Positions 1 to 8,064 of a stretch of 33,801 nt of DNA are shown here, piece by piece; the first letter of the stretch is position 1; each line of letters starts with the position of its first letter. Made by a program: the position numbers and the translations under genes. The notes beneath the pieces were generated by a model. The model made no database searches. It was given only the letters and a program-made list of their open reading frames with translations, and was not told the origin of the DNA. The stretch is from contig CALZEQ010000039.1 of assembly GCA_945641355.1 (NCBI GenBank), forward strand, positions 1 through 33,801, read 5' to 3'. This DNA comes from an uncultured Mediterranea sp. (GTDB lineage: Bacteria > Bacteroidota > Bacteroidia > Bacteroidales > Bacteroidaceae).

Positions 1-105
1 CACATTGACAATCAATCCGTTGTGTTTTTAATTTGATTTCACGACTGCCCCTAAAGTATGATTAATATCAATTATAAGTTGTGGGAATAAGGTAATCTAT
101 TACTC

Positions 106-1638
106 TTACTCTGAAGGTTTCCAACCATTATCGAGTGCTGTGGCCAGCTCTCCGAAGATTCCCTTCTCACCCATATACTCCTTGCCTCCAAAGGTGTATA
201 AATCCTCACCGATCAGCTCCAACTGCTTTTGAGGAATCGGATATTCGGTAGGGGTCCCACCTATCAGCAAATCATTGCGACGCATGAATGCAAAGGGGAC
301 CGTGGCACCGCCTGCACCGTCGATCTCGATGGCATATTCGTAATGAATCGCTTCGCGGATGGCTGTCTCGCTGGCTGCAACATCCTCGAGATGGCCTTTC
401 GATTTGCGTGACGAACCGGGATCATTGAGCAGAGCAACAGCACCGGCCAGATCATTCAGAAATAGTTTGGCCTCAGTTTTCAACAGGCGTACCTCCTCGG
501 CTAAAAAATAAGGGTTGATAGATCCTACTTCAGCCAGACTGTTTTGACTATTACTCCAACGCTCGCGGATGTAGTTGCAGAACAAGCCGCGACCGCGTGA
601 TGCCATCAGAATGCCGAAACTGGGAGTGTAGGAGAAATACAGGTAAAAGCGGTCATCATCGCTCTCTATCGGATCGAGAATGGTATCGTCAGTGGGATAG
701 AAATTGGGATAAGTATGTGTTTTATCAGCCAGATAGGCTACTTTGATATCTACCGGACGATTGACATTCCCTTTATAGATAAGGGTGTTGAGAAGCTGGT
801 TGTAATATCCACCGGAAGTGGTTTGAATGGTAAAGTCTTCAGCAAAACCTTTCTCGGCAAAGGCAAGCACTTTTTGCCAATGGCTACTACCTAATGCGAT
901 AGCTTCCGCTTTGTCTCGGGGAATGGAGGAGAGAATACGAGCTGCCATGGAGTTGGCCAGCTTAAGAAAATCGTCCTTGTTGATGACAATGCCCTGCAAG
1001 AAGTCAAAGTGGAAGCTGGAAGAGGCCTCGGCCAACTGAATGGCCTTCTCGATATGACGTACGCCATTTTCTGTCAGTTCCTTGTATGAGTTGGAGTAGA
1101 TTTTTTCTGTCTGGTTGACGTCGTCTACAATCACTCCTCTGTCATAAATGTTGCCGAGGTAACCCTGCGCGATACCTTTGGCGTAGTAGGCTCCGACCAG
1201 ACAGTCGTTGGTGCGGTCAGCGCCTGCATCATCATAAGCCTTGTCGCCCTGGTTCTCGATGATGTCTATCACCTTGGTGGCATCCAGATTGGCTTGATAA
1301 AAGTTGCTGTAGAGCACGTTGAGTGATGCGTTGTACGAACGCTCGGAGTTGCTGTTGATGATGTGCATACGCGGCTCCTGAGCATAATACCACCAGTTGG
1401 CGTTACCATTTGTATTGGTGGTTTGGTCGGCCAGCAGACTGAAATGGACACCAGCAGTGCTGGTCGTGGTGAGGAAGGCCGTTTGTACGCTGCCGGTAAC
1501 GAGCGAGTAGCTGAAGCTCTTGATTTTGCTGACCGCCTCTTCGTTGGTCAGTGTACTGGGATCGTCGAAATCGGTGTTCTCGCATGAGGTCAATGTCACA
1601 CATGCGGAGGTTACTAAGAGAATGATATGCTTTTTCAT
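106..1638 (-). CDS. SusD/RagB-like outer membrane lipoprotein
   Basis: This is a 510-residue surface lipoprotein of the SusD/RagB type, which normally caps a SusC TonB-dependent channel and binds glycan or peptide ligands. The N-terminus is a lipoprotein signal (MKKHIILLVTSACVTLTSC) with the lipidated Cys at residue 19, followed by an acidic ENTDFDD export-type stretch. The length fits the family, and the C-terminal part (EVRLLKTEAKLFLNDLAGAVALLND, then FAFMRRNDLL and YPIPQKQLEL) has the usual helical-repeat and ligand-lid pattern of the SusD-like_2 branch. It lies 12 bases downstream of the susC remnant and would be cotranscribed with it. Because the partner channel is destroyed by an IS and a deletion, this protein is probably orphaned, and its expression may be reduced or driven from the IS. 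The substrate cannot be read from the sequence. Confidence 0.9.
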   Translation of the reverse strand: MKKHIILLVTSACVTLTSCENTDFDDPSTLTNEEAVSKIKSFSYSLVTGSVQTAFLTTTSTAGVHFSLLADQTTNTNGNANWWYYAQEPRMHIINSNSERSYNASLNVLYSNFYQANLDATKVIDIIENQGDKAYDDAGADRTNDCLVGAYYAKGIAQGYLGNIYDRGVIVDDVNQTEKIYSNSYKELTENGVRHIEKAIQLAEASSSFHFDFLQGIVINKDDFLKLANSMAARILSSIPRDKAEAIALGSSHWQKVLAFAEKGFAEDFTIQTTSGGYYNQLLNTLIYKGNVNRPVDIKVAYLADKTHTYPNFYPTDDTILDPIESDDDRFYLYFSYTPSFGILMASRGRGLFCNYIRERWSNSQNSLAEVGSINPYFLAEEVRLLKTEAKLFLNDLAGAVALLNDPGSSRKSKGHLEDVAASETAIREAIHYEYAIEIDGAGGATVPFAFMRRNDLLIGGTPTEYPIPQKQLELIGEDLYTFGGKEYMGEKGIFGELATALDNGWKPSE

Positions 1639-1650
1639 TGTCGTTGCATG

Positions 1651-2030
1651 TTAGAAGTTAATGGTCAGTTTGGCAGATAACGTACGGTACGAAGGGTAGT
1701 TGAAGAAGTCTGAGGTTCCTGCTCCACCCGTATAGTTGTCGCCATCTACGTTGACACCAGTGAAGTTTGTCAGGATAAAGAGGTTACGCCCTAATAAGGC
1801 AAAGCGTGCTTTCTTAATCCAGTTGCCAAGCCCCAAACGCTTGACTGGAATGTCGTAGGAGAGTGATAGCTCACGCAGAGCGACATAGCCGGCATCCTCA
1901 ACCCAATAGTCGGTAGGCAATTCGGCGTTGAAGACCTGAGTGGCAAAGGTCAAGGGGAGACCGGCTTGTGCTGCCTTGTCATCAAATTCGGAGCGTGACA
2001 CGTAGGAGAGATATTGTACAGTCTCATTAT
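1651..2030 (-). pseudogene. susC/ragA TonB-dependent receptor, C-terminal remnant
   Basis: An open frame of about 126 codons encodes only the last beta-strands of a SusC/RagA-family TonB-dependent receptor. It contains GYVALRELSLSYDIP, RFALLGRNLFILTNFTGVNVD and a C-terminal aromatic residue (LSAKLTINF), which are typical of the SusC C-terminal barrel. Full-length members are around 1000 residues, so roughly 85-90% is missing, including signal peptide, plug and TonB box. The frame runs straight into the IS left end at 2031. The other side of the IS does not continue the gene: it holds a promoter-like intergenic sequence. A simple insertion is therefore excluded, and an IS-adjacent deletion is inferred. 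A GTG at 1999-2001 could start a short peptide, but it would not be functional as a receptor. Confidence 0.9.
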
Positions 2031-2047
2031 CACTAGTGTCTATTAAA
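2031..2047 (+). repeat. IS terminal inverted repeat, left
   Basis: CACTAGTGTCTATTAAA. It is the perfect reverse complement of the right end at 3333-3349 and starts exactly where the susC frame stops making sense. It contains the palindrome CACTAGTG. Confidence 0.9.
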
Positions 2048-2157
2048 TAATTATAATTTCAATTTTAGCTATCTCATGCACAATGCATTAAAACATTCAT
2101 TCCCTGTCGCACTTTTGAATTGCGTACATTTGCTCCCAAATCAAAAATGGGACATCT

Positions 2158-3327
2158 ATGCATTTCGGACAATATGTTTTCGCACAACTCACCAATTTTC
2201 TCCCGAAGCGGTATTTCGAGCGTCTTGTGGCCAAGTCTACCGACAGGACCAAGAATTGGACTCCGTCTTGCTGGAGCCATCTTCTCGTCCTTATGTTCGG
2301 ACAGCTGTTGGGGTGCAAGGGGCTGAGAGAACTCACAGATATAACAACTGCCCATGGTACGAAGTCGTTTCATCTCGGATTCGGAAAGACACCTATTAAC
2401 AAGAGTACGCTTTCCAAGGCAAACAACCTCAGGGATTATCGTATATTTGAGCAGTTTGCCTTTCACATGGTGTTCCTTGCACAGAAGCGAAGGATTACAC
2501 GAGAGTTTGAACTGCATGGCAGATTCTACGCAGTGGATTCCACAACGATTGACCTTTGCATGTCGCTCTTCTACTGGGCGTAGTTCAGGAGCACGAAGTC
2601 GGGCATCAAGATTCACACTCAAGTGGATATCGTCACGGAGATTCCCGTATTCTATCGCATCACAAATGCTAATGTGCATGATATCAATGCAATGGATTGG
2701 CTCACATATGAGTTGCTGGCTTGCTATGTCTTTGACAGAGGGTACTTTGACCTTGTCAGACTTTATCAGATTGACGTGTCTGGGGCCTTCTTTATCATCC
2801 GTGAAAAGAGGCATCCTGCTTACGAAGTCGTGAATGGAGAAGACATTCTTGACGGAGCGGACAATGTACTGCGTGACCAAACCATCGTCCTTACAAAAAA
2901 GCAGAACAAAGCGAAGTACCCTGGGAGAATCAGACGTATTGTGTACTATGCCCCAGACCTGCACCGCACGTTCACTTATTATACGAACAACTTCTACCTT
3001 GCAGCAAAAGACATTGCTCTCCTTTATAAATACAGATGGCAGGTCGAGCTGTTCTTTAAATGGATTAAGCAACATCTCAGAGTCAAGGCTTTTGGGGGAG
3101 AAAGTTTCAACGCGGTACGCATTCAGATTCACGTGGCCATCATCACATACTGCCTTATCGGAATCATCGAACACGACCTCAAACTGGGACGTCCAATCAT
3201 ACAAGTCATGCGGATACTGGGCAGTTCCTTGCTTACGAAGGATGATATTAGGGAACTGTTTACCCCGTCTGAAGACGGGGAGGACACACTGGATGGCCAG
3301 CTTGAATTTGACTTGGAATTCGATTAG
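2158..3327 (+). pseudogene. IS4-family transposase interrupted by an amber codon
   Basis: This is one continuous reading frame of 389 codons plus stop, broken only by TAG at 2581-2583 (codon 142). The residues on both sides belong to one protein (SLFYWA, stop, FRSTKSGIKIHTQ). An AAG-to-TAG change is the simplest explanation, since related enzymes carry Lys there. The N-terminal ~70 residues resemble the DUF4372 DNA-binding domain. The catalytic DDE residues are D127 (in DSTTID), D193 (VFDRG) and E297. E297 sits in an IS4-type Y-x2-R-x3-E-x6-K signature, Y290 to K304. The premature stop separates the first catalytic Asp from the other two, so no active enzyme is expected without suppression. 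Start choice: ATG at 2158 gives the usual N-terminus FGQYVFAQLTNFLP. Confidence 0.88.
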
Positions 3328-3332
3328 CATAT

Positions 3333-3349
3333 TTTAATAGACACTAGTG
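3333..3349 (-). repeat. IS terminal inverted repeat, right
   Basis: TTTAATAGACACTAGTG, a perfect 17-bp match to the left end in inverted orientation. It lies five bases after the transposase stop codon (TAG, 3325-3327). Confidence 0.9.
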
Positions 3350-3382
3350 TTGTTAAGTATTTATTTGAATGATTTTACGGTG

Positions 3383-3412
3383 CAAAGATACAGCGATTCC
3401 CCCACTGTCAAT
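3383..3412 (-). promoter_or_regulatory. Orphaned promoter of the former susCD operon
   Basis: On the minus strand there is ATTG, an 18-base spacer and TATCTTTG, close to the Bacteroides -33/-7 consensus. It points leftward into the right end of the IS about 35 bases away, where the start of susC would be expected. A transcript from here would now run into the IS antisense to its transposase. It could also be a terminal element downstream of the symporter gene, but the -7 match is exact. Confidence 0.55.
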
Positions 3413-3435
3413 ATCCCACAAATAGGGTATTTGCA

Positions 3436-4650
3436 TTACAAGAGTGTGGCATTGCGAGCTTTTGTTTGATGTGTATGGACTATGGCGCATACGCATGAAT
3501 CGCTCCATACATTCTCGGCCGTTTCAATCATGTCAATGATGGTGTAAATGGGGAGTATGATGCCCATAATACCAATGGGTGCTCCTTGTCCGGCCATGAG
3601 GGAGAGGGTGAGGAAGTAGCAGCCCATGGGTACACCCGCATTGCCTATGGCCGAGAAAACGGCTATGACAAGCCACAGCAACATGGTGGGATAATCGAGA
3701 GCCGTGCCGCCATTCTGCATGACGAAGAGCGAAGTAACCAAGATGAAGGCTGCACAACCATTCATATTGATGGTGGTGCAGATGGGCAATACGAATCGCG
3801 TGATGCGGCGGTCGGCACCGAGACGTTCTTCGGCCGACTGCATGGTGACGGGCAGTGTGGCTGCAGAACTCTTGGTAAAGAGTGCCATCAAGACCGCCGG
3901 AATCATGGATCGGAATACACGCCAGGGGTTGATTTTACATATCAATAGGAAAAGGGGCAGTACAATGAAAAATTGGATGCAGTTACCGCCAAGAATGACT
4001 GCAACATATTTACCCAGCGAATCGACGATAATCCCTGATTCTATCTGGGCGGACAGCTGTGCGGCAAAAGAAACGATACCCAATGGTAAGGACCAGATAA
4101 GGGCGCGGATGAGGGTGTAGAGCAACTCTTGCAGGCCTAAAATGCCACTGACAATGGTCCTTTTGTTTTCTGTTTCAGCCATGTGAGCCAATGCCAATCC
4201 TACAGCAAATGAAACGATTAAGATACTCAGTACATTGCCGTTGGAGAAGGGAGCAATGATGTTGTTAGGGATAACATTGAGAATGTGGCCGTAGTAACTG
4301 AAGGTCTCCAGACTGCTTGGTATGGCACTCTCTTCGGCATAAACGATATCGGCGGGAAGGTTGCTTGGGGCGATGAGAAGATAGAGATCTAATCCTACGG
4401 CTGCTGATGCCAATGTAGTGAGTAGCGTATAAACCAACGTGCGTCGGAAGATGATGCCTGAATCTTTGCTTAAAGTGGATAGGGTGGTGATTACTGCCAG
4501 TGCGATGGTCGGCACAGCGACGAACTGAAACAGCCGGGTATAGGCCGTGGCCACGAAGTTGAACAGCTCGTTGAGCCACTCGAAACGAAGTAGCCCAAGA
4601 AGTGCGCCTGCAACGAGTGCTCCAATCCAAATAATGAGTTGCTTGTTCAT
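3436..4650 (-). CDS. Dicarboxylate/amino acid:cation symporter (DAACS family)
   Basis: A 404-residue inner-membrane protein with about eight hydrophobic segments, of the GltP/SstT (DAACS) family. It imports acidic or small neutral amino acids, or C4-dicarboxylates, with Na+ or H+. Two re-entrant-loop signatures are visible: SSAATLP at residues 261-267 and NMNGCA at 295-300 (family form NMDGTA). The conserved C-terminal D-x-x-x-T-x-x-N-V-x-x-D pattern is at about 373-384. The Asn/Cys changes in the second motif make the exact substrate uncertain. It lies 61 bases downstream of a secreted M20 amidohydrolase on the same strand, with a hairpin between them. I infer that it takes up an amino acid released in the periplasm by that enzyme. 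Confidence 0.9.
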   Translation of the reverse strand: MNKQLIIWIGALVAGALLGLLRFEWLNELFNFVATAYTRLFQFVAVPTIALAVITTLSTLSKDSGIIFRRTLVYTLLTTLASAAVGLDLYLLIAPSNLPADIVYAEESAIPSSLETFSYYGHILNVIPNNIIAPFSNGNVLSILIVSFAVGLALAHMAETENKRTIVSGILGLQELLYTLIRALIWSLPLGIVSFAAQLSAQIESGIIVDSLGKYVAVILGGNCIQFFIVLPLFLLICKINPWRVFRSMIPAVLMALFTKSSAATLPVTMQSAEERLGADRRITRFVLPICTTINMNGCAAFILVTSLFVMQNGGTALDYPTMLLWLVIAVFSAIGNAGVPMGCYFLTLSLMAGQGAPIGIMGIILPIYTIIDMIETAENVWSDSCVCAIVHTHQTKARNATLL

Positions 4651-4666
4651 AAGGTATGTCTGTGAT

Positions 4667-4695
4667 GTGCTTTGACGATAGGGTCGTCAAAGCAC
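4667..4695 (-). other. Intercistronic hairpin, 12-bp perfect stem
   Basis: GTGCTTTGACGA and TCGTCAAAGCAC flank a 5-base loop. It lies between the M20 hydrolase stop and the symporter start. No T-run follows on the transcribed (minus) strand, so it is not a classical terminator. It may act as an mRNA-processing or stabilising element, or as an operator. Confidence 0.6.
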
Positions 4696-4711
4696 TGGTT
4701 GATAATAGAAT

Positions 4712-6202
4712 TTATTTACGGTAGTCATAGGCTGGCCGTCGGTCGCCAAGCAGGGCTTTATATTCAAAGTCCGGACCGCGTCGATTCAGGAACTCCTCCT
4801 TTGCTTGAGCTACAAGCTTGGGATTGAGGAAGAGTTCGATGACAGACAGGGCGAAGACCTTACCTGCCACGATGGCACCTTTCGTTCCGATGGTGGTGTC
4901 ATCGGCCGCTACATTTTGCCATGAGTGGCCTGCCGAACCGGGTATAAATGTGGCCGTGCTGAAACCTGCATTCGGCACAACCCAACTGACATCGCCTACA
5001 TCAGAAGAACCGCCGCTTCCCTCTTTTTCGAACTCGCGCAAAGGTTGAACCTGATTGGCTAATTCTAATGGTGCTTTCTGATCAACCGTCTGATAAAGTT
5101 CGCGGGCAAAAGCTGTTTCACGTTCATCCCAGACGGGAGGGCCTACCAATTCCAGATTGTCTTGCAGCAATTGCTGGAGTGTCCGATTAGGCAGCTTTTC
5201 GTAATAGCCGCAGATAATCTCCTTTTCAACACGGGTCTGTGTGCCTAAAGCGGCTGCATCGGCGGCATTGAAAATCCATTCTTGAATTTTAGCCAGAGTT
5301 TCTCGTTTGGGTGAACGTATGTAATAGCTGACACGGGCATATTCCGGTACCACATTAGGTGCCTCACCGCCATCAGCGATGACATAGTGGATGCGGCTGC
5401 TGGTCGGTACATGTTCACGCAGCAGGTTGACCATATAATCGAGTGCTTCAACGCCATCCAAGGCGGAACGGCCCTTCCAGGGATTGCCGGCGGCATGTGC
5501 ACTTTTCCCATAGAAACGGAAATCGACCATCGTCATGGCGGTACCCAAACCGGTGCTAACACCTTGTGAACTGCCCGGATGCCAGTCGAAAACTACGTCA
5601 GCCTCGTCAAAGATATGCTCGCGGACCATATAGACTTTGCCGCCGCCACCCTCCTCGGCAGGAGTACCATAGACAATGACCGTACCCTCATGGCCCGATT
5701 GCTGCAACCATTTACTTACCGCAACAGCACCTGCAGCAGAACCTACTCCGAAGACATTATGTCCACATCCATGACCAGGGCCACAGGTTACCAGCGGTTT
5801 ACGATAGGGAACGGTATCCTGACTCAGTCCAGGCAGTGCATCGTATTCTGCCAGAATGCCAATGATCGGTTTGCCATGTCCGTAGCGCGCTACAAACGCT
5901 GTAGGCATATCGGCCACACCCGTTTCAATGCTGAAGCCGGCCTTACGTAAATGATCTGTCAGCAACTGATCACTCCGGCTCTCTTGGAATCCAAGCTCGG
6001 AGAGACTCCAAATCTGTTTCTGCAACTTGTCGTAAGAGGCAAAGCTCTCGTCCAGGTAGAGTAGGGCAGGATTCTTCTGAATGTTTTTGTTGACCTTCTC
6101 AACCACGGTCAGTTTTTTGCTCTCCTTGTTTTGCGCTAATGCAGGAACCGCTGTCTGAAGTGCCAAAATCGCGGCTCCGATGAGTAATGTTTTTTTGTTC
6201 AT
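4712..6202 (-). CDS. Secreted M20 family metallo-amidohydrolase (AbgB-like)
   Basis: A 496-residue zinc amidohydrolase/carboxypeptidase of the M20 family, closest in layout to p-aminobenzoyl-glutamate hydrolase subunit B. The start at 6202 gives a Sec signal peptide (MNKKTLLIGAAILALQTAVPALA, cleavage before QNKES). A further 41 in-frame upstream codons would lie across the promoter, so I exclude them. The enzyme is expected in the periplasm. Metal-site motifs are EYDALPG, a GHGCGHN loop, the EE of TPAEEGGGG, and a C-terminal HSWQN. The dimerisation domain lies in the middle (DFRFYGKSAHAAGNPWKGRSALD). The family removes acyl, aryl or amino acid groups from amide-linked substrates; the natural substrate is unknown. 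The symporter just downstream suggests release and uptake of an amino acid such as Glu or Asp. Confidence 0.9.
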   Translation of the reverse strand: MNKKTLLIGAAILALQTAVPALAQNKESKKLTVVEKVNKNIQKNPALLYLDESFASYDKLQKQIWSLSELGFQESRSDQLLTDHLRKAGFSIETGVADMPTAFVARYGHGKPIIGILAEYDALPGLSQDTVPYRKPLVTCGPGHGCGHNVFGVGSAAGAVAVSKWLQQSGHEGTVIVYGTPAEEGGGGKVYMVREHIFDEADVVFDWHPGSSQGVSTGLGTAMTMVDFRFYGKSAHAAGNPWKGRSALDGVEALDYMVNLLREHVPTSSRIHYVIADGGEAPNVVPEYARVSYYIRSPKRETLAKIQEWIFNAADAAALGTQTRVEKEIICGYYEKLPNRTLQQLLQDNLELVGPPVWDERETAFARELYQTVDQKAPLELANQVQPLREFEKEGSGGSSDVGDVSWVVPNAGFSTATFIPGSAGHSWQNVAADDTTIGTKGAIVAGKVFALSVIELFLNPKLVAQAKEEFLNRRGPDFEYKALLGDRRPAYDYRK

Positions 6203-6249
6203 ACCTGAAAATAATTCTTTAATTGCATTCGTATTTGGTTTCGACGATG

Positions 6250-6280
6250 CAAAGGTATGGCTTCTTAGTAGTTCTACAAC
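6250..6280 (-). promoter_or_regulatory. Promoter of the M20/symporter operon
   Basis: The minus-strand -7 box TACCTTTG (6250-6257) has a GTTG -33-like box 19 bases upstream. The predicted transcription start leaves a leader of roughly 40 bases before the ATG at 6202. This decides the start codon, because the longer frame would begin upstream of the promoter. Confidence 0.65.
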
Positions 6281-6382
6281 TCCCTTTTTTATGGTAATTT
6301 GGCGTACCATAAAGAGGGGATGCACGTAGAACCACCCGAGTTTTATCGCAGAAGAAGGGGAGCAAGAAGAATCACCTTGATG

Positions 6383-7147
6383 TCAGCGTTTCTTCATCTC
6401 TGCCTCCTTCACCTTGCGGAACAGGTCGGAAGCAAAGATGAAGTTGTTCAGTTCTTCGCAGGTGGAGGTGAAAATCTCCTCCTTGGTTCCTTCCCATCCT
6501 TTCCGTCCTTCGTAGATGAAGATGATCTTCTCGCCGATACCCATTACAGAGTTCATGTCGTGGGTATTGATGAGCGTGGTCATGTTATACTCTTTGGTGA
6601 TGTCCTGTATCAGTTCGTCGATGACCAAAGAGGTCTTGGGATCCAGTCCCGAGTTGGGTTCGTCACAGAAAAGGTATTGGGGGTTCAGAGCAATGGCGCG
6701 TGCAATAGCCACACGCTTCTGCATACCTCCACTGATTTCGCCGGGATATTTGTCCTGTGCTTCCGACAGGTTGACACGGTCCAGACAAAACAGGGCACGG
6801 CGTTGGCGGTCGCGCAACGTATCATTGCTGAACATGTTCAGCGGAAACATCACGTTGTCCAGCACCGTCATTGAGTCAAAGAGGGCTGCACTCTGGAAAA
6901 TCATTCCCATTTCGCGCCGCAATTCCTTCTTTTCTCTCTTCCCCATGGCCAGGAAGTTGCGCCGGTCGTAGAGTAACTCGCCGCGTTCCGGCGTGAGCAG
7001 TCCCACGATGCACTTCATCAGCACCGTCTTACCCGAACCGCTTTGACCGATAATCAGGTTTGTCTTTCCATTCTCGAAGGTCGTGTTGATGTCTTTCAGC
7101 ACCTCTTTCCCTTCAAATGATTTATAGAGTCCTTTCAGTTCAATCAT
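6383..7147 (-). CDS. mlaF: ABC transporter ATP-binding protein, MlaF-like
   Basis: A 254-residue ABC ATPase of the Mla/Ttg2A phospholipid-transport type. Motifs in order are Walker A GQSGSGKT (34-41), Q-loop MIFQSAALFDS, signature ISGGMQKR, Walker B YLFCDEP, and NSGLDPKTS after it, as in MlaF. The H-loop is NTHDMNSV. MIELKGLYKSF at 7147 is the natural start; the frame continues upstream into mlaE but only as an out-of-frame overlap. It pairs with the MlaE-like permease 38 bases upstream. The complex moves phospholipids between inner membrane and periplasmic carriers. No MCE-domain (MlaD) gene is adjacent, so the partner must be elsewhere. Confidence 0.9.
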   Translation of the reverse strand: MIELKGLYKSFEGKEVLKDINTTFENGKTNLIIGQSGSGKTVLMKCIVGLLTPERGELLYDRRNFLAMGKREKKELRREMGMIFQSAALFDSMTVLDNVMFPLNMFSNDTLRDRQRRALFCLDRVNLSEAQDKYPGEISGGMQKRVAIARAIALNPQYLFCDEPNSGLDPKTSLVIDELIQDITKEYNMTTLINTHDMNSVMGIGEKIIFIYEGRKGWEGTKEEIFTSTCEELNNFIFASDLFRKVKEAEMKKR

Positions 7148-7185
7148 GGTCAGTAGTTGAATTGGTGAAATCTTTTTGATTGAGG

Positions 7186-7929
7186 TTATTCCATCAGCAG
7201 TTTGGTCAGTATCAAGTCGGCAAACAGGATGAGCACACTGCTGCAGACCACAGAGTCGGTCGAGGCCTTGCCTACTTCGATGGAGCCTCCTTCCACGGTG
7301 TAGCCGAAGAAGGCTGATACGCTGGCTATGATGAAGGCGAAGAAGAGGGACTTGATGATGCCGCACCAGATGAACCACTCTACAAACATGTATTGCAGGC
7401 CGTATTCAAGGTCTACAGCTGACATGACTCCGCCAAACCAGCACATGCAATAGGCACCTATGATGCCGGCAAAGATGCTGAACGTCACCATCAGCGGAAT
7501 GGTAGTGACCATGGCCGATATTTTGGGAAGTATCAGGTAGTTGGCCGAGTTCACTCCCATAATCTCCAACGCATCTATCTGCTGGGTGACACGCATGGTG
7601 CCCAGTTCGGAGGCAATGTTGGAGCCAACCTTGCCTGCCAGTATCAGACACATGATGGAGGAAGAGAACTCCAGCAGCATGATTTCGCGGGTGACGTATC
7701 CAACCGTCCAACGCGGCATGAAGGGGCTGTCGATGTTCAGCTTGATTTGTATGGTAATGACGGCTCCGATGAAGAAGGATATCAGCAATACGATACCTAT
7801 GGAGTTGACCCCCAGCTTCTCCATCTCATCGACATATTGGCGGAAGAACATGCGCATACGTTCCGGTCGGGAGAAGGTTCGTCCCATCAGCTGCATGTAT
7901 CTTCCTACGGTTCTAAGTGCTTTTATCAT
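7186..7929 (-). CDS. mlaE: MlaE family ABC permease
   Basis: A 247-residue inner-membrane permease of the MlaE family. It has an N-terminal amphipathic region and about five transmembrane segments. Conserved stretches include FFIGAVITIQIKLNI, the E-L-G-T-M-R-V-T-Q-Q-I-D-A-L-E loop that couples to the ATPase, and MGVNSANYLILPK. It forms the membrane half of the phospholipid transporter with the downstream ATPase. It is the first gene of this two-gene operon and is divergent from lptB. The length is usual for the family. Confidence 0.92.
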   Translation of the reverse strand: MIKALRTVGRYMQLMGRTFSRPERMRMFFRQYVDEMEKLGVNSIGIVLLISFFIGAVITIQIKLNIDSPFMPRWTVGYVTREIMLLEFSSSIMCLILAGKVGSNIASELGTMRVTQQIDALEIMGVNSANYLILPKISAMVTTIPLMVTFSIFAGIIGAYCMCWFGGVMSAVDLEYGLQYMFVEWFIWCGIIKSLFFAFIIASVSAFFGYTVEGGSIEVGKASTDSVVCSSVLILFADLILTKLLME

Positions 7930-8008
7930 AACGTTCTGTTGTTGACTCTATCCCAATATTCGCTCTATCTTTCGTCTGAAAGATGTCGGGCTTCAAACTA
8001 TTTCTCTG

Positions 8009-8016
8009 CAAATGTA
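8009..8016 (-). promoter_or_regulatory. -7 box upstream of mlaE
   Basis: TACATTTG on the minus strand matches TAnnTTTG. I do not see a convincing -33 box at the right distance. The implied leader is about 75-80 bases. It lies back to back with the lptB promoter. Confidence 0.45.
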
Positions 8017-8037
8017 CATCATTTCAGCTTATTTTCT

Positions 8038-8045
8038 TACTTTTG
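8038..8045 (+). promoter_or_regulatory. -7 box upstream of lptB
   Basis: TACTTTTG matches TAnnTTTG. It lies 19 bases before the first ATG of lptB (8065) and 40 before the second (8086), so a very short leader or use of the second ATG is implied. Confidence 0.5.
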
Positions 8046-8064
8046 CGCTGAAAACCTTTAGAGT

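Larger units (their letters stand above)
2031..3349 (+). mobile_element. IS4-family insertion sequence, about 1.32 kb
   Basis: The element is bounded by perfect 17-bp terminal inverted repeats, 2031-2047 (CACTAGTGTCTATTAAA) and its reverse complement at 3333-3349. It holds one transposase gene reading rightward that carries an in-frame stop. The flanks (CATTAT on the left, TTGTTAAG on the right) show no obvious target-site duplication. This fits a deletion next to the element after insertion. The family call rests on the DDE/YREK layout of the transposase. I cannot assign an ISfinder name from the sequence alone. Confidence 0.9.

Noticed and set aside
2074..3330. 418-codon minus-strand frame inside the IS
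   Set aside because: Antisense to the transposase; the plus-strand frame has the DDE/YREK residues and the expected start.
3350..3435. Remaining N-terminal part of susC to the right of the IS
   Set aside because: No frame here continues the receptor; the sequence is AT-rich and promoter-like and runs into the symporter stop codon.
6203..6325. N-terminal extension of the M20 hydrolase to 6325
   Set aside because: The extension covers the -33/-7 promoter and would bury the signal peptide that begins at 6202.
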